Assembly: GCA_047833665.1 (NCBI GenBank)
Contig: CP181261.1
Span: 1 to 64,000, forward strand
DNA length: 64,000 bases
Reading direction: 5' to 3'
From: Caproicibacter sp047833665
Lineage (GTDB): Bacteria > Bacillota > Clostridia > Oscillospirales > Acutalibacteraceae
Shown here: positions 43,546 to 52,945 of the stretch, one piece after another
Position numbering within the stretch: the first letter of the stretch is position 1
How the letters are laid out: each line of letters begins with the position of its first letter
Notes under the pieces: generated by a model
The model's database searches: none
Seen by the model: the letters and a program-made list of their open reading frames with translations, nothing else
Told to the model about the DNA's origin: nothing
Translations under genes and position numbers: made by a program

Positions 43546-45039
43546 TCAGTCTTTAGCCCAGCCAAGTGCACATTTCACAGCTTTATGCCAACCCTTTAGT
43601 AATTCTTCACGCTTGCTTTCATCCATAGTGGGCTTAAATACTTTGGAAATCTTCCAGTTTTTCAACACATCTTCTTTGCTTGCCCAATACTTCACCGCCA
43701 AACCGGCCAGATAGGAAGCACCCATTGCCGTGGTTTCCACGCATACAGGACGATGTACCGGTGCTCCGATGATATCGGACTGGAACTGCATGAGGAGATT
43801 ATTCGCACAGGCACCGCCATCCACTTTCAAAGCATTAAGAGTAATTCCGGAATCCTGTTCCATTGCTTTCAGAACATCCAGAGTCTGGAATGCCAGAGAT
43901 TCCAGTGTGGCGCGTATCAAGTGATATTTGTTGGCCCCACGCGTCAACCCTACAATAACACCTCTTGCATATTGATCCCAATACGGAGCACCTAAACCTG
44001 TGAAGGCGGGAACTACATAAACGCCGTTTGTATCTTTGACTTTTTGCGCCATATATTCAGAATCCGGCGAGCTATCGATCAGCTTCAGTTGATCGCGCAG
44101 CCACTGAATGGATGCACCTGCGACAAAGATGGAACCCTCTAACGCATAATTAACTTTTCCGTCTAATCCCCACGCAATGGTTGTAACCAATCCATTTTTG
44201 GAAAATACCGGTTTTTCGCCCGTGTTCATCAACAGGAAACAACCCGTGCCATATGTATTTTTTGCTTCGCCTGCTGTAAAACAAGTCTGGCCGAACAATG
44301 CAGCCTGTTGGTCTCCCGCTGCGCCTGCTATCGGAATTGGGGCACCAAAGATGGACGGATCTGTTTCGCCGTAAACGCAGCTAGAGGGCATGGGCTTTGG
44401 CAACATACAGGCAGGGATGTTCAGTTCCTTTAAAATGTCTTCATCCCATTTCAATTCCTGTATATTGAACATCATGGTGCGTGATGCATTGGAATAATCC
44501 GTTACATGTACCTTTCCTTTGGTAAGATTCCAGATCAGCCAGCTGTCTACCGTACCAAACAGAAGCTCTCCGGCTTCCGCTCTTTTACGAACGCCCGGCA
44601 CATTTTCAAGAATCCACCTTAATTTAGTCGCAGAAAAATATGCATCAATGACAAGTCCGGTTTTTTTGCGGAAAATGTCCGTTAATCCTTTTTCTTTCAA
44701 GCGATCACAATATTCAGAAGTACGCCGGCATTGCCAAACAATGGCATGGTAGACTGGCTCACTGGTTTTTTTGTCCCAAACGATTGTCGTCTCACGCTGG
44801 TTTGTGATGCCGATAGCCGCAATATCCTTTGCTGATGCATTGATTTTATACATCGCTTCCTGAGCCACTCCGATTTGTGTGGACCAGATTTCCATGGCAT
44901 CGTGCTCTACCCAACCAGGTTTTGGAAAATATTGCGTGAACTCTTTTTGAGCTACGCTGACCATTTCGCCTTGTTCATTAAATAGAATGCAACGTGAACT
45001 AGTTGTTCCAGCATCAAATGCCATAATGTATTTTCCCAT
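43546..45039 (-). CDS. glpK: Glycerol kinase
   Basis: A 497-residue FGGY kinase that makes glycerol-3-phosphate. Motifs: MAFDAGTTSSRCILFN, ITNQRETTIVWD, DSWLIWNL, GDQQAALFG and KVDGGACANN. In many Gram-positive GlpK proteins a His in the loop just before the conserved PIAG is phosphorylated by HPr; here that loop reads DPSIFGAPIPIAG, with Ser229 in place of the His. HPr control of this enzyme is therefore doubtful. It is the first gene of the glpKF/oxidoreductase operon and is divergent from dhaL. Confidence 0.96.
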   Translation of the reverse strand: MGKYIMAFDAGTTSSRCILFNEQGEMVSVAQKEFTQYFPKPGWVEHDAMEIWSTQIGVAQEAMYKINASAKDIAAIGITNQRETTIVWDKKTSEPVYHAIVWQCRRTSEYCDRLKEKGLTDIFRKKTGLVIDAYFSATKLRWILENVPGVRKRAEAGELLFGTVDSWLIWNLTKGKVHVTDYSNASRTMMFNIQELKWDEDILKELNIPACMLPKPMPSSCVYGETDPSIFGAPIPIAGAAGDQQAALFGQTCFTAGEAKNTYGTGCFLLMNTGEKPVFSKNGLVTTIAWGLDGKVNYALEGSIFVAGASIQWLRDQLKLIDSSPDSEYMAQKVKDTNGVYVVPAFTGLGAPYWDQYARGVIVGLTRGANKYHLIRATLESLAFQTLDVLKAMEQDSGITLNALKVDGGACANNLLMQFQSDIIGAPVHRPVCVETTAMGASYLAGLAVKYWASKEDVLKNWKISKVFKPTMDESKREELLKGWHKAVKCALGWAKD

Positions 45040-45197
45040 TTGTGCTTCTCCTCCTTACAATACAACTCCTAGATTAAAATTTTATGCATATTACATAAAA
45101 CATCCTATCCATATGGTAGCATCCGCTTTATTTTTTGTAAATGAACAATGTTTTGCATCTGTCTATACGAATTCGGTAATTTGTCTAATTACTTTTC

Positions 45198-45226
45198 TTG
45201 TAAGTTCTTGTAAGATAGGTTATTAT
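45198..45226 (+). promoter_or_regulatory. Promoter of the dhaLM-HPr-dhaK operon
   Basis: TTGTAA (45198-45203) and TATTAT (45221-45226) with a 17-base spacer, within a direct repeat of TTCTTGTAAG (45196-45215). The 353-base divergent interval glpK-dhaL must also hold the glpK promoter, which I could not place with confidence. Confidence 0.5.
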
Positions 45227-45392
45227 ATTATTAAAGCACAAATAAAGTACAAAGGATGATTATTAAGAGCAGAGTTCCCTGATGATGTATTTCGATGCAT
45301 TTCAATAAAGAACAGGTTTCTAGCATAAAAACATTTGTTTATATTTACTGTGTTTAGTCGATAATCAATAAAACAGAAAGGATGAATGAGGA

Positions 45393-46031
45393 ATGAGTGG
45401 TTCTTTTAAAGGTGCAATTGAAGCAATTGCTGATGCAATCAAAAAAAATAAGGATTACCTAACGGATTTGGATCGCGCTATCGGCGATGCTGACCATGGC
45501 ATCAATATGGCCAGAGGTTTTGAAGCGGTTATGACCAAGCTAAATTCTTTAGAATCCATCGATTTGGCATACGGGCTCCGGCAAATTGCTATGACTTTGA
45601 TTTCAACGGTAGGCGGTGCTTCCGGCCCGCTTTATGGAACAGCTTTTCTTCGCAGCAGCAAAGTGGTACAAGGGAAAAACACAATCGATGCTCAACTGGC
45701 ACTTTCCGTATTTCGTGCGGCAATTGACGGAATAGAGGAACGAGGAAAGGCGGCTGAAGGGGACAAAACTATGGTGGACGCACTGGAACCTGCGTACCGT
45801 GCTTTTGAAAAAACATTGAACAGCGGTGGTAATTTGTTAGACTGCCTGAAGGCGGCGCGGGATGCGGCACAGCAAGGGGTGGAATACACCAAAACCATTA
45901 CAGCCAGAAAGGGACGTGCAAGTTATTTGGGAGAAAGAAGCATAGGATATCAGGATCCAGGCGCCACATCGGTTTTGGTTATATTAGATGCATTGTATCA
46001 ATATGAAAAGAAAGTGAGGGAGGAAGGATAA
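45393..46031 (+). CDS. dhaL: Dihydroxyacetone kinase subunit L
   Basis: A 212-residue all-helical subunit that carries ADP as a fixed cofactor and is rephosphorylated by DhaM. The Mg-ADP site is readable: DRAIGDADHGINMARGF with three Asp residues, STVGGASGPLYGTAF, and RKGRASYLGERSIGYQDPGA. ATG preceded by AATGAGGA. First gene of the plus-strand operon dhaL-dhaM-HPr-dhaK. Confidence 0.96.
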   Translation: MSGSFKGAIEAIADAIKKNKDYLTDLDRAIGDADHGINMARGFEAVMTKLNSLESIDLAYGLRQIAMTLISTVGGASGPLYGTAFLRSSKVVQGKNTIDAQLALSVFRAAIDGIEERGKAAEGDKTMVDALEPAYRAFEKTLNSGGNLLDCLKAARDAAQQGVEYTKTITARKGRASYLGERSIGYQDPGATSVLVILDALYQYEKKVREEG

Positions 46032-46035
46032 AGAA

Positions 46036-46431
46036 ATGGTTGGAATTGTCATTGTTTCGCACAGTAAAAAAATTGCGGAAGGTGTTCGGGATGTTTCAGA
46101 ACAGATGACAGGCAGTTCCGTAAAAATTATCGCGGCTGGCGGAGTCGCCGAAAATGAAATTGGGACGGACGCTTCACGAATTACGGAGGCGATCCGACAA
46201 GCTGACACAGGTGAAGGTGTCGTTGTGCTTCTTGACCTTGGAAGTGCGGTTCTCAGCACAGAAACCGCACTGGAGTTTTTGGATGAAACTTTGCGCGGCC
46301 GCGTATTAATTGCAGATGCTCCCCTTGTGGAAGGTGCTATCAGCGCTGCCATAAGCGCATCTTCAGGTTCCTCTCTCCGGGAAGTTGTCTCCGCTGCAGA
46401 AGAAGCACGGAACTTACAAAAATTGAATTAA
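46036..46431 (+). CDS. dhaM: Dihydroxyacetone kinase phosphoprotein DhaM (EIIA-Man domain only)
   Basis: 131 residues: a single mannose-type EIIA domain with phospho-acceptor His9 in IVSHSKKIAEG and GVVVLLDLGSAVLSTE. E. coli DhaM is longer and carries fused HPr and EI-like domains; here the HPr is a separate gene just downstream and EI is at 36.8 kb. It passes phosphate to ADP on DhaL. Starts 4 bases after dhaL. Confidence 0.95.
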   Translation: MVGIVIVSHSKKIAEGVRDVSEQMTGSSVKIIAAGGVAENEIGTDASRITEAIRQADTGEGVVVLLDLGSAVLSTETALEFLDETLRGRVLIADAPLVEGAISAAISASSGSSLREVVSAAEEARNLQKLN

Positions 46432-46511
46432 AACGGTCTGACATAGCGCCACGTTCAGCTGAGGTATAAATAAAAGAAAGGAATTTCTTCAAGACAAGAG
46501 GGAGAATTGAT

Positions 46512-46778
46512 ATGAAAAGCGGTACTGTTACCCTTACCAATAAAGTCGGACTGCACGCTCGTCCGGCCGCCGAACTCATTAAAACCGCAAACAAATTTCA
46601 AAGTAAAATTACGATAAGCGGCAGAGGAAAAGAGGCCAATGCCAAGAGTATTATCATGATTTTGTCACTTGGGCTGCGGTGCGGAGATACCATGTCTGTT
46701 GTAGCCGAAGGGCCTGATGAACAGGAAGCAGTGGCAGCCATTATAAAACTTGCGGAAGAAAAATTTCATGAGGAATAA
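46512..46778 (+). CDS. Phosphocarrier protein HPr
   Basis: 88 residues with the PTS phosphorylation site His15 in VGLHARPAAEL and the regulatory Ser46 in NAKSIIMILSLGL. Both sites mean it can serve the PTS chain and, if an HPr kinase exists, carbon control. It lies inside the dha operon, between dhaM and dhaK, so it is probably the direct donor to DhaM. A GAGGGAG site precedes the ATG. Confidence 0.96.
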   Translation: MKSGTVTLTNKVGLHARPAAELIKTANKFQSKITISGRGKEANAKSIIMILSLGLRCGDTMSVVAEGPDEQEAVAAIIKLAEEKFHEE

Positions 46779-46841
46779 GATTCCAAAAGTAAAAGCTATA
46801 GCGTTTTGCTATCAAAATAAAAGAAAGTGAGGCTGAATTCG

Positions 46842-47837
46842 ATGAAAAAAATTATCAATCATCCTTCAAATGTCGTGGATGAAATGTTGGATGGTATGGT
46901 TCTTGCGTATCCGCAGATCGTACGCCGCCTAAATGGCTTGAATGTGCTGGTGCGCGCAAAAGCTCCCCTCGATAAGGTCGCGCTTGTCAGCGGAGGAGGC
47001 AGCGGTCATGAACCTGCACACGGTGGCTTTGTCGGTCGAGGTATGCTCGATGCTGCCGTAGCCGGTGCTGTATTCACATCACCGACACCGGATCAAGTTT
47101 TCGAGGCAATTAAAGCGGTTGATGCAGGGAAGGGTGTCCTGCTTGTAATCAAGAATTATACAGGCGATGTTCTGAATTTCGACATGGCGGCAGAAATGGC
47201 CGAAGCCGAAGGCATTCGAGTGGAAAAAGTCGTTGTCAATGATGATGTGGCAGTAGAAAACAGCACCTTTACCAGCGGCCGCAGAGGAATTGCAGGAACG
47301 CTCTTTGTTCACAAGATTGCAGGTGCAAAGGCTGAAGAAGGCGGCTCTCTTGACGAAGTCAAGGCTGTGGCGGAAAAGGTAATTGCCAATGTGCGTTCCA
47401 TGGGAATGGCAATTTCGCCTTGTACTGTTCCGGAAGCAGGTAAGCCCAGTTTTGAGTTAAAGGACAATGAGATGGAAATCGGAATTGGGATTCACGGTGA
47501 GCCAGGCATACAGCGAGAACCCATTCAGTCAGCTGATAAAATTGCAGATATTCTGATTGGTAAAATATTAGATGATATGCCATTGAAATCCGGGGATGAA
47601 ACAGCAATTCTGGTTAATGGCCTTGGTTCTACACCGCTAATGGAATTGTTTATCATTAACCGCAGGATTTCTAAGGTTTTGGCGGAAAAAGGTATTAAAG
47701 TCGTTAAAACACATGTAGGCAACTGCATGACTTCCCTGGAAATGGGCGGATGTTCCATATCTGTTTTGAAATTGGATGAGGAACTAAAAAGACTTCTGAG
47801 TGCGCCAGCTGAAACTTCAGCTTTTGTTCAGTTCTGA
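46842..47837 (+). CDS. dhaK: Dihydroxyacetone kinase subunit K
   Basis: A 331-residue protein that binds dihydroxyacetone covalently through a His, here in GIGIHGEPGIQRE, and receives phosphate from DhaL-ATP to give DHAP. Other motifs: LVSGGGSGHEPAHGGFVG and KNYTGDVLNFDMA. The start at 46842 (MKKIINHPSN) has GTGAGG upstream. Last enzyme gene of the operon. Confidence 0.96.
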   Translation: MKKIINHPSNVVDEMLDGMVLAYPQIVRRLNGLNVLVRAKAPLDKVALVSGGGSGHEPAHGGFVGRGMLDAAVAGAVFTSPTPDQVFEAIKAVDAGKGVLLVIKNYTGDVLNFDMAAEMAEAEGIRVEKVVVNDDVAVENSTFTSGRRGIAGTLFVHKIAGAKAEEGGSLDEVKAVAEKVIANVRSMGMAISPCTVPEAGKPSFELKDNEMEIGIGIHGEPGIQREPIQSADKIADILIGKILDDMPLKSGDETAILVNGLGSTPLMELFIINRRISKVLAEKGIKVVKTHVGNCMTSLEMGGCSISVLKLDEELKRLLSAPAETSAFVQF

Positions 47838-47855
47838 CTATTTAGTTTGTTTGAA

Positions 47856-47886
47856 TCAGGCCCGTCGCATCGCACGGCGGGCCTGA
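47856..47886 (+). terminator. Hairpin after dhaK
   Basis: TCAGGCCCG / CGGGCCTGA with a 13-base loop. There is no T-tract, so it may only attenuate read-through into the regulator gene. Confidence 0.45.
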
Positions 47887-47920
47887 GGCAACATGGTATC
47901 ATCCGTACAGGAGGAGTTTT

Positions 47921-48559
47921 ATGGAGCGCGTTACGCCGACAAAACAGCTACTGGCGAACTCATTGAAAGATTTAATGAAAACAATGCCATTTCGTAAAAT
48001 CACCGTCCAAAATGTCACAGACCATTGTGGATTAAACCGACAAACATTTTATTATCATTTCAGAGATATGTATGAGCTTTTGGAATGGATTTATCAAAAT
48101 GAAATTTTCAGACAAGCAGACGAAGCAAATCAGGATAATTGGGAAAATACAATGCTGAATTTATTCCGTTATGCAAGACAAAATAAAGCCTTTCTAAGAA
48201 ACATCAATCGATCATTGAGCAAAGAAACCGTTGAAAAATTTTTGTATCCGATCCTCTATCACTACATAAAAATGCTTTTTATGGATGCTTGCCCAAATAT
48301 ACCGATAAAACAAGAAGATCAGCAGTTTTTGCTGGATTTTTTCACGAATGCGTTTGTAAATTTCATTATCCGATGGATCGGAAACGGTATGCAAGAAACT
48401 GAAGAAGATATCCTTCAAAAAGCTGAATTGATAAGAAATATTTTTTTCAGTCTAAACTTTATATGTACTGCGCCTAAACGTTCCTTTAGTTTTTCTCAGC
48501 AACGAACATCCAATTTTATAAATCAATATTTGGATACAAGACAAACGAAAATTATTTAG
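47921..48559 (+). CDS. DhaS-like TetR-family regulator
   Basis: A 212-residue protein with a TetR HTH at about 10-55 (SLKDLMKTMPFRKITVQNVTD, LNRQTFYYHFRDMYELLEW) and a ligand domain of the DhaS type. In Lactococcus DhaS activates the dha operon together with a DhaK paralog. Here it lies 83 bases after dhaK in the same direction, so it probably controls the dha and perhaps the glp genes. No DhaQ paralog is seen. Confidence 0.85.
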   Translation: MERVTPTKQLLANSLKDLMKTMPFRKITVQNVTDHCGLNRQTFYYHFRDMYELLEWIYQNEIFRQADEANQDNWENTMLNLFRYARQNKAFLRNINRSLSKETVEKFLYPILYHYIKMLFMDACPNIPIKQEDQQFLLDFFTNAFVNFIIRWIGNGMQETEEDILQKAELIRNIFFSLNFICTAPKRSFSFSQQRTSNFINQYLDTRQTKII

Positions 48560-48648
48560 GCTGTCAGCATCCTGTTTAGTAATTATGAGGGTGGGACATC
48601 CAGAAAAAAGCAATAGATTGATTTGTATGCACTCCGATAAAACACCAT

Positions 48649-48751
48649 ATGGGGCAGCGCTAAGCTGCTCCATTTTGTTTTGAATGATGGAATATGTGAA
48701 GAACACGATTGCGGAAGCGACGAAAATTACGGTAACCGTAGGCATTGCATG
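48649..48751 (+). repeat. ~100-bp direct repeat, copy 1, including a terminator-like stem
   Basis: Begins with GGGGCAGC-GCTAA-GCTGCTCC followed by ATTTTGTTTT (a plausible terminator for the dha regulator). It continues to GACGAAAATTACGGTAACCG. A close copy lies at 51709-51810 in the same orientation, so the two bracket the GT4 gene. Other than this repeat and IS fragments, 48560-49062 shows no recognisable gene. Confidence 0.75.
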
Positions 48752-48763
48752 TTCGTACCTAAA

Positions 48764-48811
48764 GATAGAGTACAATAAAGTTCGCAATTTGATAAAGGCA
48801 TAGAAAAGTCA
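48764..48811. repeat. Solo terminal fragment of IS256 type A
   Basis: GATAGAGTACAATAAAGTTC and the following bases to GCATAGAAAAGTC match the end of the intact element. Confidence 0.8.
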
Positions 48812-49062
48812 GGCTCTATAATAAATGTTGGAGTACAACGAATAGAGTCTGCGAAAAAAAGAGCAAAAAAGTAGAGCATATTCGATGAAAAAACCTTTAA
48901 AATGGAAATTGCCACATCACCATTTTGGAGGTCATCGATATGCTCTGTACTCATTCTATCGAAAAATTGCTTGGATTAAAAGGAATGTGAGGCAATTGCC
49001 CGATAAAACGGAAATTTTGATTGAGTTGCCAAGAAAACCTCATGTTTGGGCACTCCGTAATA

Positions 49063-49672
49063 TTTTGTGCGAATCAGAACTTAATTCAGATAAGAACTTA
49101 GGTAATTTTTGATTTGCAACGTAAATCAAAAAGTTGGCGTGGCTCAAATTGTCTTATTTTCCTCAAAGCTGCCGAAGTATGAGCGCAAAGCGTGAATGAC
49201 AAAGCAGTTTTGAGGAAATCCTAATTTGCAGAAACAATCAGCCTGCCAATCGGTCGGAAAACAGGATGTTTAGCTGATTAAACCAAAGTCCCAATTTCGA
49301 CATCTGCATGTCCAATGTTCGACAATCTTTTTTGACGCCAAATACAACATTTTACGCAAGGAATCGTCATTTGTAAAGGATGGCTGGTAATCCTCCGGAA
49401 TTGGCGATTCAAACCATCAATGATATTTGTTGATATATGATTTTCCAAATTTCAGCTGGGTATGAATAGAAAGTGGAAATTGTTTCGCCGTTATCTTCCC
49501 AACTTTTCGCAAAGGAAGGATAAGATTTCCCCCATTTTTCTTTTAATTTTCGGCTCATATTCGCCGTTATGGTCACGGGGAATCTTTACAGGAATCTCTC
49601 CAATCTGCGTTTTTACAGTTTTCTTGTAATACCAGTTTCTGTAATTTTTAGACCCTGCCGTTTCTTCAACGG
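49063..49672 (-). mobile_element. Truncated IS256-family element (type B, second remnant)
   Basis: The terminal part TTTTGTG...CAGATAAGAACTTAGGT and the large CCTCAAAGCTGC stem match the element at 36 kb in reverse orientation. The transposase C-terminal piece (near 49290-49400) and a middle piece (49491-49640: KKTVKTQIGEIPVKIPRDHNG) remain, with deletions between. It abuts an IS3 fragment at 49675. Confidence 0.82.
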
Positions 49673-49674
49673 TC

Positions 49675-49782
49675 GGGGGTGTGGACAAAAAGTTGGACTG
49701 AATACACACAGAAAGGAGATAGGGGATGTCTTCAGAGGAACAATATCGCAAAAACCTGGAAGTTTATGAAGAAACCAAATGA
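49675..49782 (+). mobile_element. 5' fragment of the IS3 element
   Basis: GGGGGTGTGGACAAAAAGTTGG, the ribosome site and the first ~18 transposase codons match the intact IS3 copies, then identity stops at the junction with the GT4 gene. No other part of this copy remains here. Confidence 0.85.
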
Positions 49783-51344
49783 TATAATATATTTTCCAGT
49801 TGATCAATGGAGTGGCTGATTGAAAATTGCAAGGCGTCTTTCCTCGCGTTTAGAGCGATTTGCCGTCTTGCTTCCGGATTATTCAGCATAAATTCAACGG
49901 CTGCATATAAATCGGCAAAATTGCCTTGTTCTGCCAAAAGGATATTTTCTCCGGGTTTTGCGTAAACGTGAATTCCACCGTTGTCGGTAGAAACAACCGC
50001 CGTACCCGATGCAAAAGCTTCCATAGGAGGCATGGGAAATGATTCGTACACAGAACCGCTGATCAGGATATCACTGGTCCGATATAATTCGGCCAAAGCC
50101 GTCTGGGAAAGATTAGATAAAATGCGTATTGGAAAATCCGCCGTAATTTTTAAAGAAATTTGAGACGCCCATGTTACCTGAAATTGATATCCGTCGTTCC
50201 AAAGTTTGTTTAATACTGCTAATATCAAATTAAAGCCTTTAAATGCAAGAGCAGGATTACCAACAAGCAAAATATTTGTTTGAGCATGTGGTGGCTTTTC
50301 ACATCTGCTATTCATCGGCCGGTAAAATTCTGTATCTATTCCAGCGTACAACAAAGGAGTGATTCGGCCATATTTTGCTTTCAGTACTGATGATACAAAT
50401 GGGGAAACTGAAGCGATAGCAATCGGCAGGTGATATATTTTACGGATCCGTTCTAATTGCGGGCTGTTAGAAGCCTGAACGGTACCCCAGTCGCCATATA
50501 GATTTTCCGATCCTTGTTCCCAGTACAAAATGGGTATACCGCATTTAGCTAACGTTTGAAGTTGCGAAAAAAATCCGGCAATCACAATATCAATATTATA
50601 TTTTCGAAGCATTGCAGAGAGATTATCTCCTTGTGAAATACAAATTTGTCCTGTGATATCCGTCTCATTTAATCCACTCCACTTTGGGATTGCACTTTTT
50701 GCTCCAAAACATAGCAGATATACATGATGTCCTCTTGAGCATAAAAATTTCGCATGAGTCAAGAGATATTTAAGACCGCCCGTTAAATTCAGATGCGGCA
50801 GAGCATAAACGATGTTTAATTTTCTGTCAATGGGAACTTTTTTCGAATATGAAATTTTATCAATTGGCAATAAATATTTAAATTTATTCTTTGTATAAAA
50901 ATTATAAATTTGCCACTGTTCGCTGCCACCATATCGCTGATATGTATAATCCAGTTCATAAAAACGAGTTGGATAGATATAACGAATTCCAGAATATAGA
51001 TTTGCAGGTTTGCTATCAGAGCCAATGTACATAGGAGAAACAACTATAATCGACTGAGTTGCAAAAGATGTAAATACTTTAATAATTTCAGCCAAATTTT
51101 CATTCTTGTAAAGATTAATATCATTAATTAAAATCACATGCCATTTGTGTTTTAAATGCTCGTCTGAAATTGATTGGAAAGAAACCTGTTTAATCTGGAC
51201 GGTTTGATCTAAATGAGCAAACAGAAAAAGCAATAAATCATCATCAGATGAATTTGGCATGCTAATGTATAAAATTCTTTTTGAATGTTGTTCTTTTAAT
51301 AATCTCAAAATATCTTTTTTACATTCTAGAGGCATAGAAGTCAT
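49764..51344 (-). CDS. GT4 glycosyltransferase with IS-derived C-terminus
   Basis: 526 residues. Residues 1-170 form a less conserved N-terminal domain. The GT-B part (about 175-526) opens RKLNIVYALPHLNLTGGLKYL, has LLVGNPALAFKGFNLI and the donor-site Glu motif SVYESFPMPPMEAFASGTAVVST. It resembles the second half of the 743-residue enzyme at 8.5-10.7 kb and probably belongs to polysaccharide synthesis. The final five codons and stop come from the antisense of an IS3 fragment, so the original end was lost. It is isolated from other glycan genes and bracketed by direct repeats. Confidence 0.87.
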   Translation of the reverse strand: MTSMPLECKKDILRLLKEQHSKRILYISMPNSSDDDLLLFLFAHLDQTVQIKQVSFQSISDEHLKHKWHVILINDINLYKNENLAEIIKVFTSFATQSIIVVSPMYIGSDSKPANLYSGIRYIYPTRFYELDYTYQRYGGSEQWQIYNFYTKNKFKYLLPIDKISYSKKVPIDRKLNIVYALPHLNLTGGLKYLLTHAKFLCSRGHHVYLLCFGAKSAIPKWSGLNETDITGQICISQGDNLSAMLRKYNIDIVIAGFFSQLQTLAKCGIPILYWEQGSENLYGDWGTVQASNSPQLERIRKIYHLPIAIASVSPFVSSVLKAKYGRITPLLYAGIDTEFYRPMNSRCEKPPHAQTNILLVGNPALAFKGFNLILAVLNKLWNDGYQFQVTWASQISLKITADFPIRILSNLSQTALAELYRTSDILISGSVYESFPMPPMEAFASGTAVVSTDNGGIHVYAKPGENILLAEQGNFADLYAAVEFMLNNPEARRQIALNARKDALQFSISHSIDQLENILYHLVSS

Positions 51345-51708
51345 ACGATTGTTCTCCTTTTTACTCCTTTTTATTATAAATTTTCTGTATTTTGGTTACT
51401 CATGCTGTTGAGAGCAAAGGAATGTTGAGATGAAGATCGAATCGCTATTCTTTATTTTACAGCCAATATTCTGAATCAGCAAGCGTATATGGCAAAAATA
51501 GAAAAACATTAGACAACTCCAATTATTATGTATGTGCCAAAATTTAGAAAAATATGACCGATGGAGGGGACATATCTATAAGAGCAGAACAGCTTGTGCT
51601 GAATATGCAGTTTAGCGGCGGTAGCCTTGAACAGTGTCAGGAGGTTTTCTGATGGAGAAAAAACAGGGCTCTATGTCAATAGTTTGGTAACCCAAAATGG
51701 AAATACCG

Positions 51709-51810
51709 AATGGAGCGGCGTTAAGCTGCTCCATTTTTCGTTGAAACATGGAACATGTGAAAAATGCGATTGCGGAAGCGACGAAAATTACGGTAACCGT
51801 AGGCATTGCG
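51709..51810 (+). repeat. ~100-bp direct repeat, copy 2, with terminator-like stem
   Basis: GGAGCGGC-GTTAA-GCTGCTCC then ATTTTTCGTT, followed by the same GCGATTGCGGAAGCGACG stretch as copy 1 at 48.65 kb. The surrounding 51345-51708 and 51811-51974 show no gene I can support. Confidence 0.75.
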
Positions 51811-51974
51811 TTTAAGAACCTTAATCTTTCAAAAAGTAAAAATAGAATGTACGATAATGCTCAAAATCGCATCAGAATCGGTATTTACACAAATGTCGAT
51901 TCATTATAGAACATGAAAAAACACTTTTTATGTCGTACAAGTGTCGTACAAATTATGGCCCGTATCAGTCTGAT

Positions 51975-52095
51975 TTTTTGTGTTTTGAGTCATTGGGTTA
52001 TCTCTCCTTTTTTGTAGCTCCATTCATTTTATCGGAGTCCCAATAACTTTTCTATTCCTTTACAAAATTGAAGACTTTGTTGTAATCTATCCCGG
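51975..52095. repeat. Terminal fragment of IS256 type A (upstream end)
   Basis: GAGTCATTGGGTTATCTCTCC, then ATTTTATCGGAGTCCCAATA and a degraded tip match the leader end of the IS256 copies at 58.9 and 62.8 kb. No transposase is attached. Confidence 0.78.
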
Positions 52096-52945
52096 CAAGC
52101 AGCCGATATCATCGTCACTTTTAATTTGGAAATATCATCGGACATAATTTTACCTCTACTTATCCCTTAAAAATTGCCTCGCATAAAGACTCTGCATTTT
52201 ATGACCTTTTATAATATAGCAAACGTATAAGATTGCTGTTATGAAATTTTATTTAGAATAATAGTTGTAATAAACGCAATCGTTACGCTGGTCAAGGTTC
52301 CAACCAAATATTTCTCAGCAAAGTTTTTGTCTTCAAGTTGCTTGTAACGGGCAATGCTTTTTGCAGTCAACACAAAGCCAATTGCTCCAAATTGATTACA
52401 TAAGATCAAAACTGAAACAATGATTCGTTCAAGCTTACCAATTATACGACCCACTTTAGGATCATTCTCCTCCTGATTACTACTATTTCCATCAATAATA
52501 TATGAAAATAGTTTTTTTATAAAAACGGCTGTGGGATCCCATAATATAACAAATATTAAACAGTAAATAATCAAACTATTAGAATAAGGCCATTGCTGTA
52601 TACGACCGTATAGTGAGGTGGTTTGTGTACCTAGATCAAAAACATTATACAAAATAGATAGGATCAAAACATGTAAAATTTGATCCATAATGAATGAAGC
52701 AAATATAATCGATTTGCTACTAAATTTCTTATCTCCAAAATTCCTTATCCAATCAATAAGAAAGTGTGAGATTATAATTATTAAGTAGGGTAGAATAGCT
52801 TGTTTGAATTTTACTAAAGGAAAAATTGCTATTAAAAATATGACAGCATAAATTAATGCATGGCATATAAGATATGTAAATTTATCGAGCTTTCTTTGCG
52901 CCAATTTTGTGGTTTGAAAGGTGAAATCTGCAAGAAAATGAGCTA

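Noticed and set aside
48452..48787. Small hydrophobic frames on the minus strand inside the two ~100-bp repeats (also 51612-51806), resembling holin-like toxins
   Set aside because: They share only the stretch forced by the DNA repeat, have no good start sites, and include a terminator stem. I keep the DNA repeat but not the proteins.
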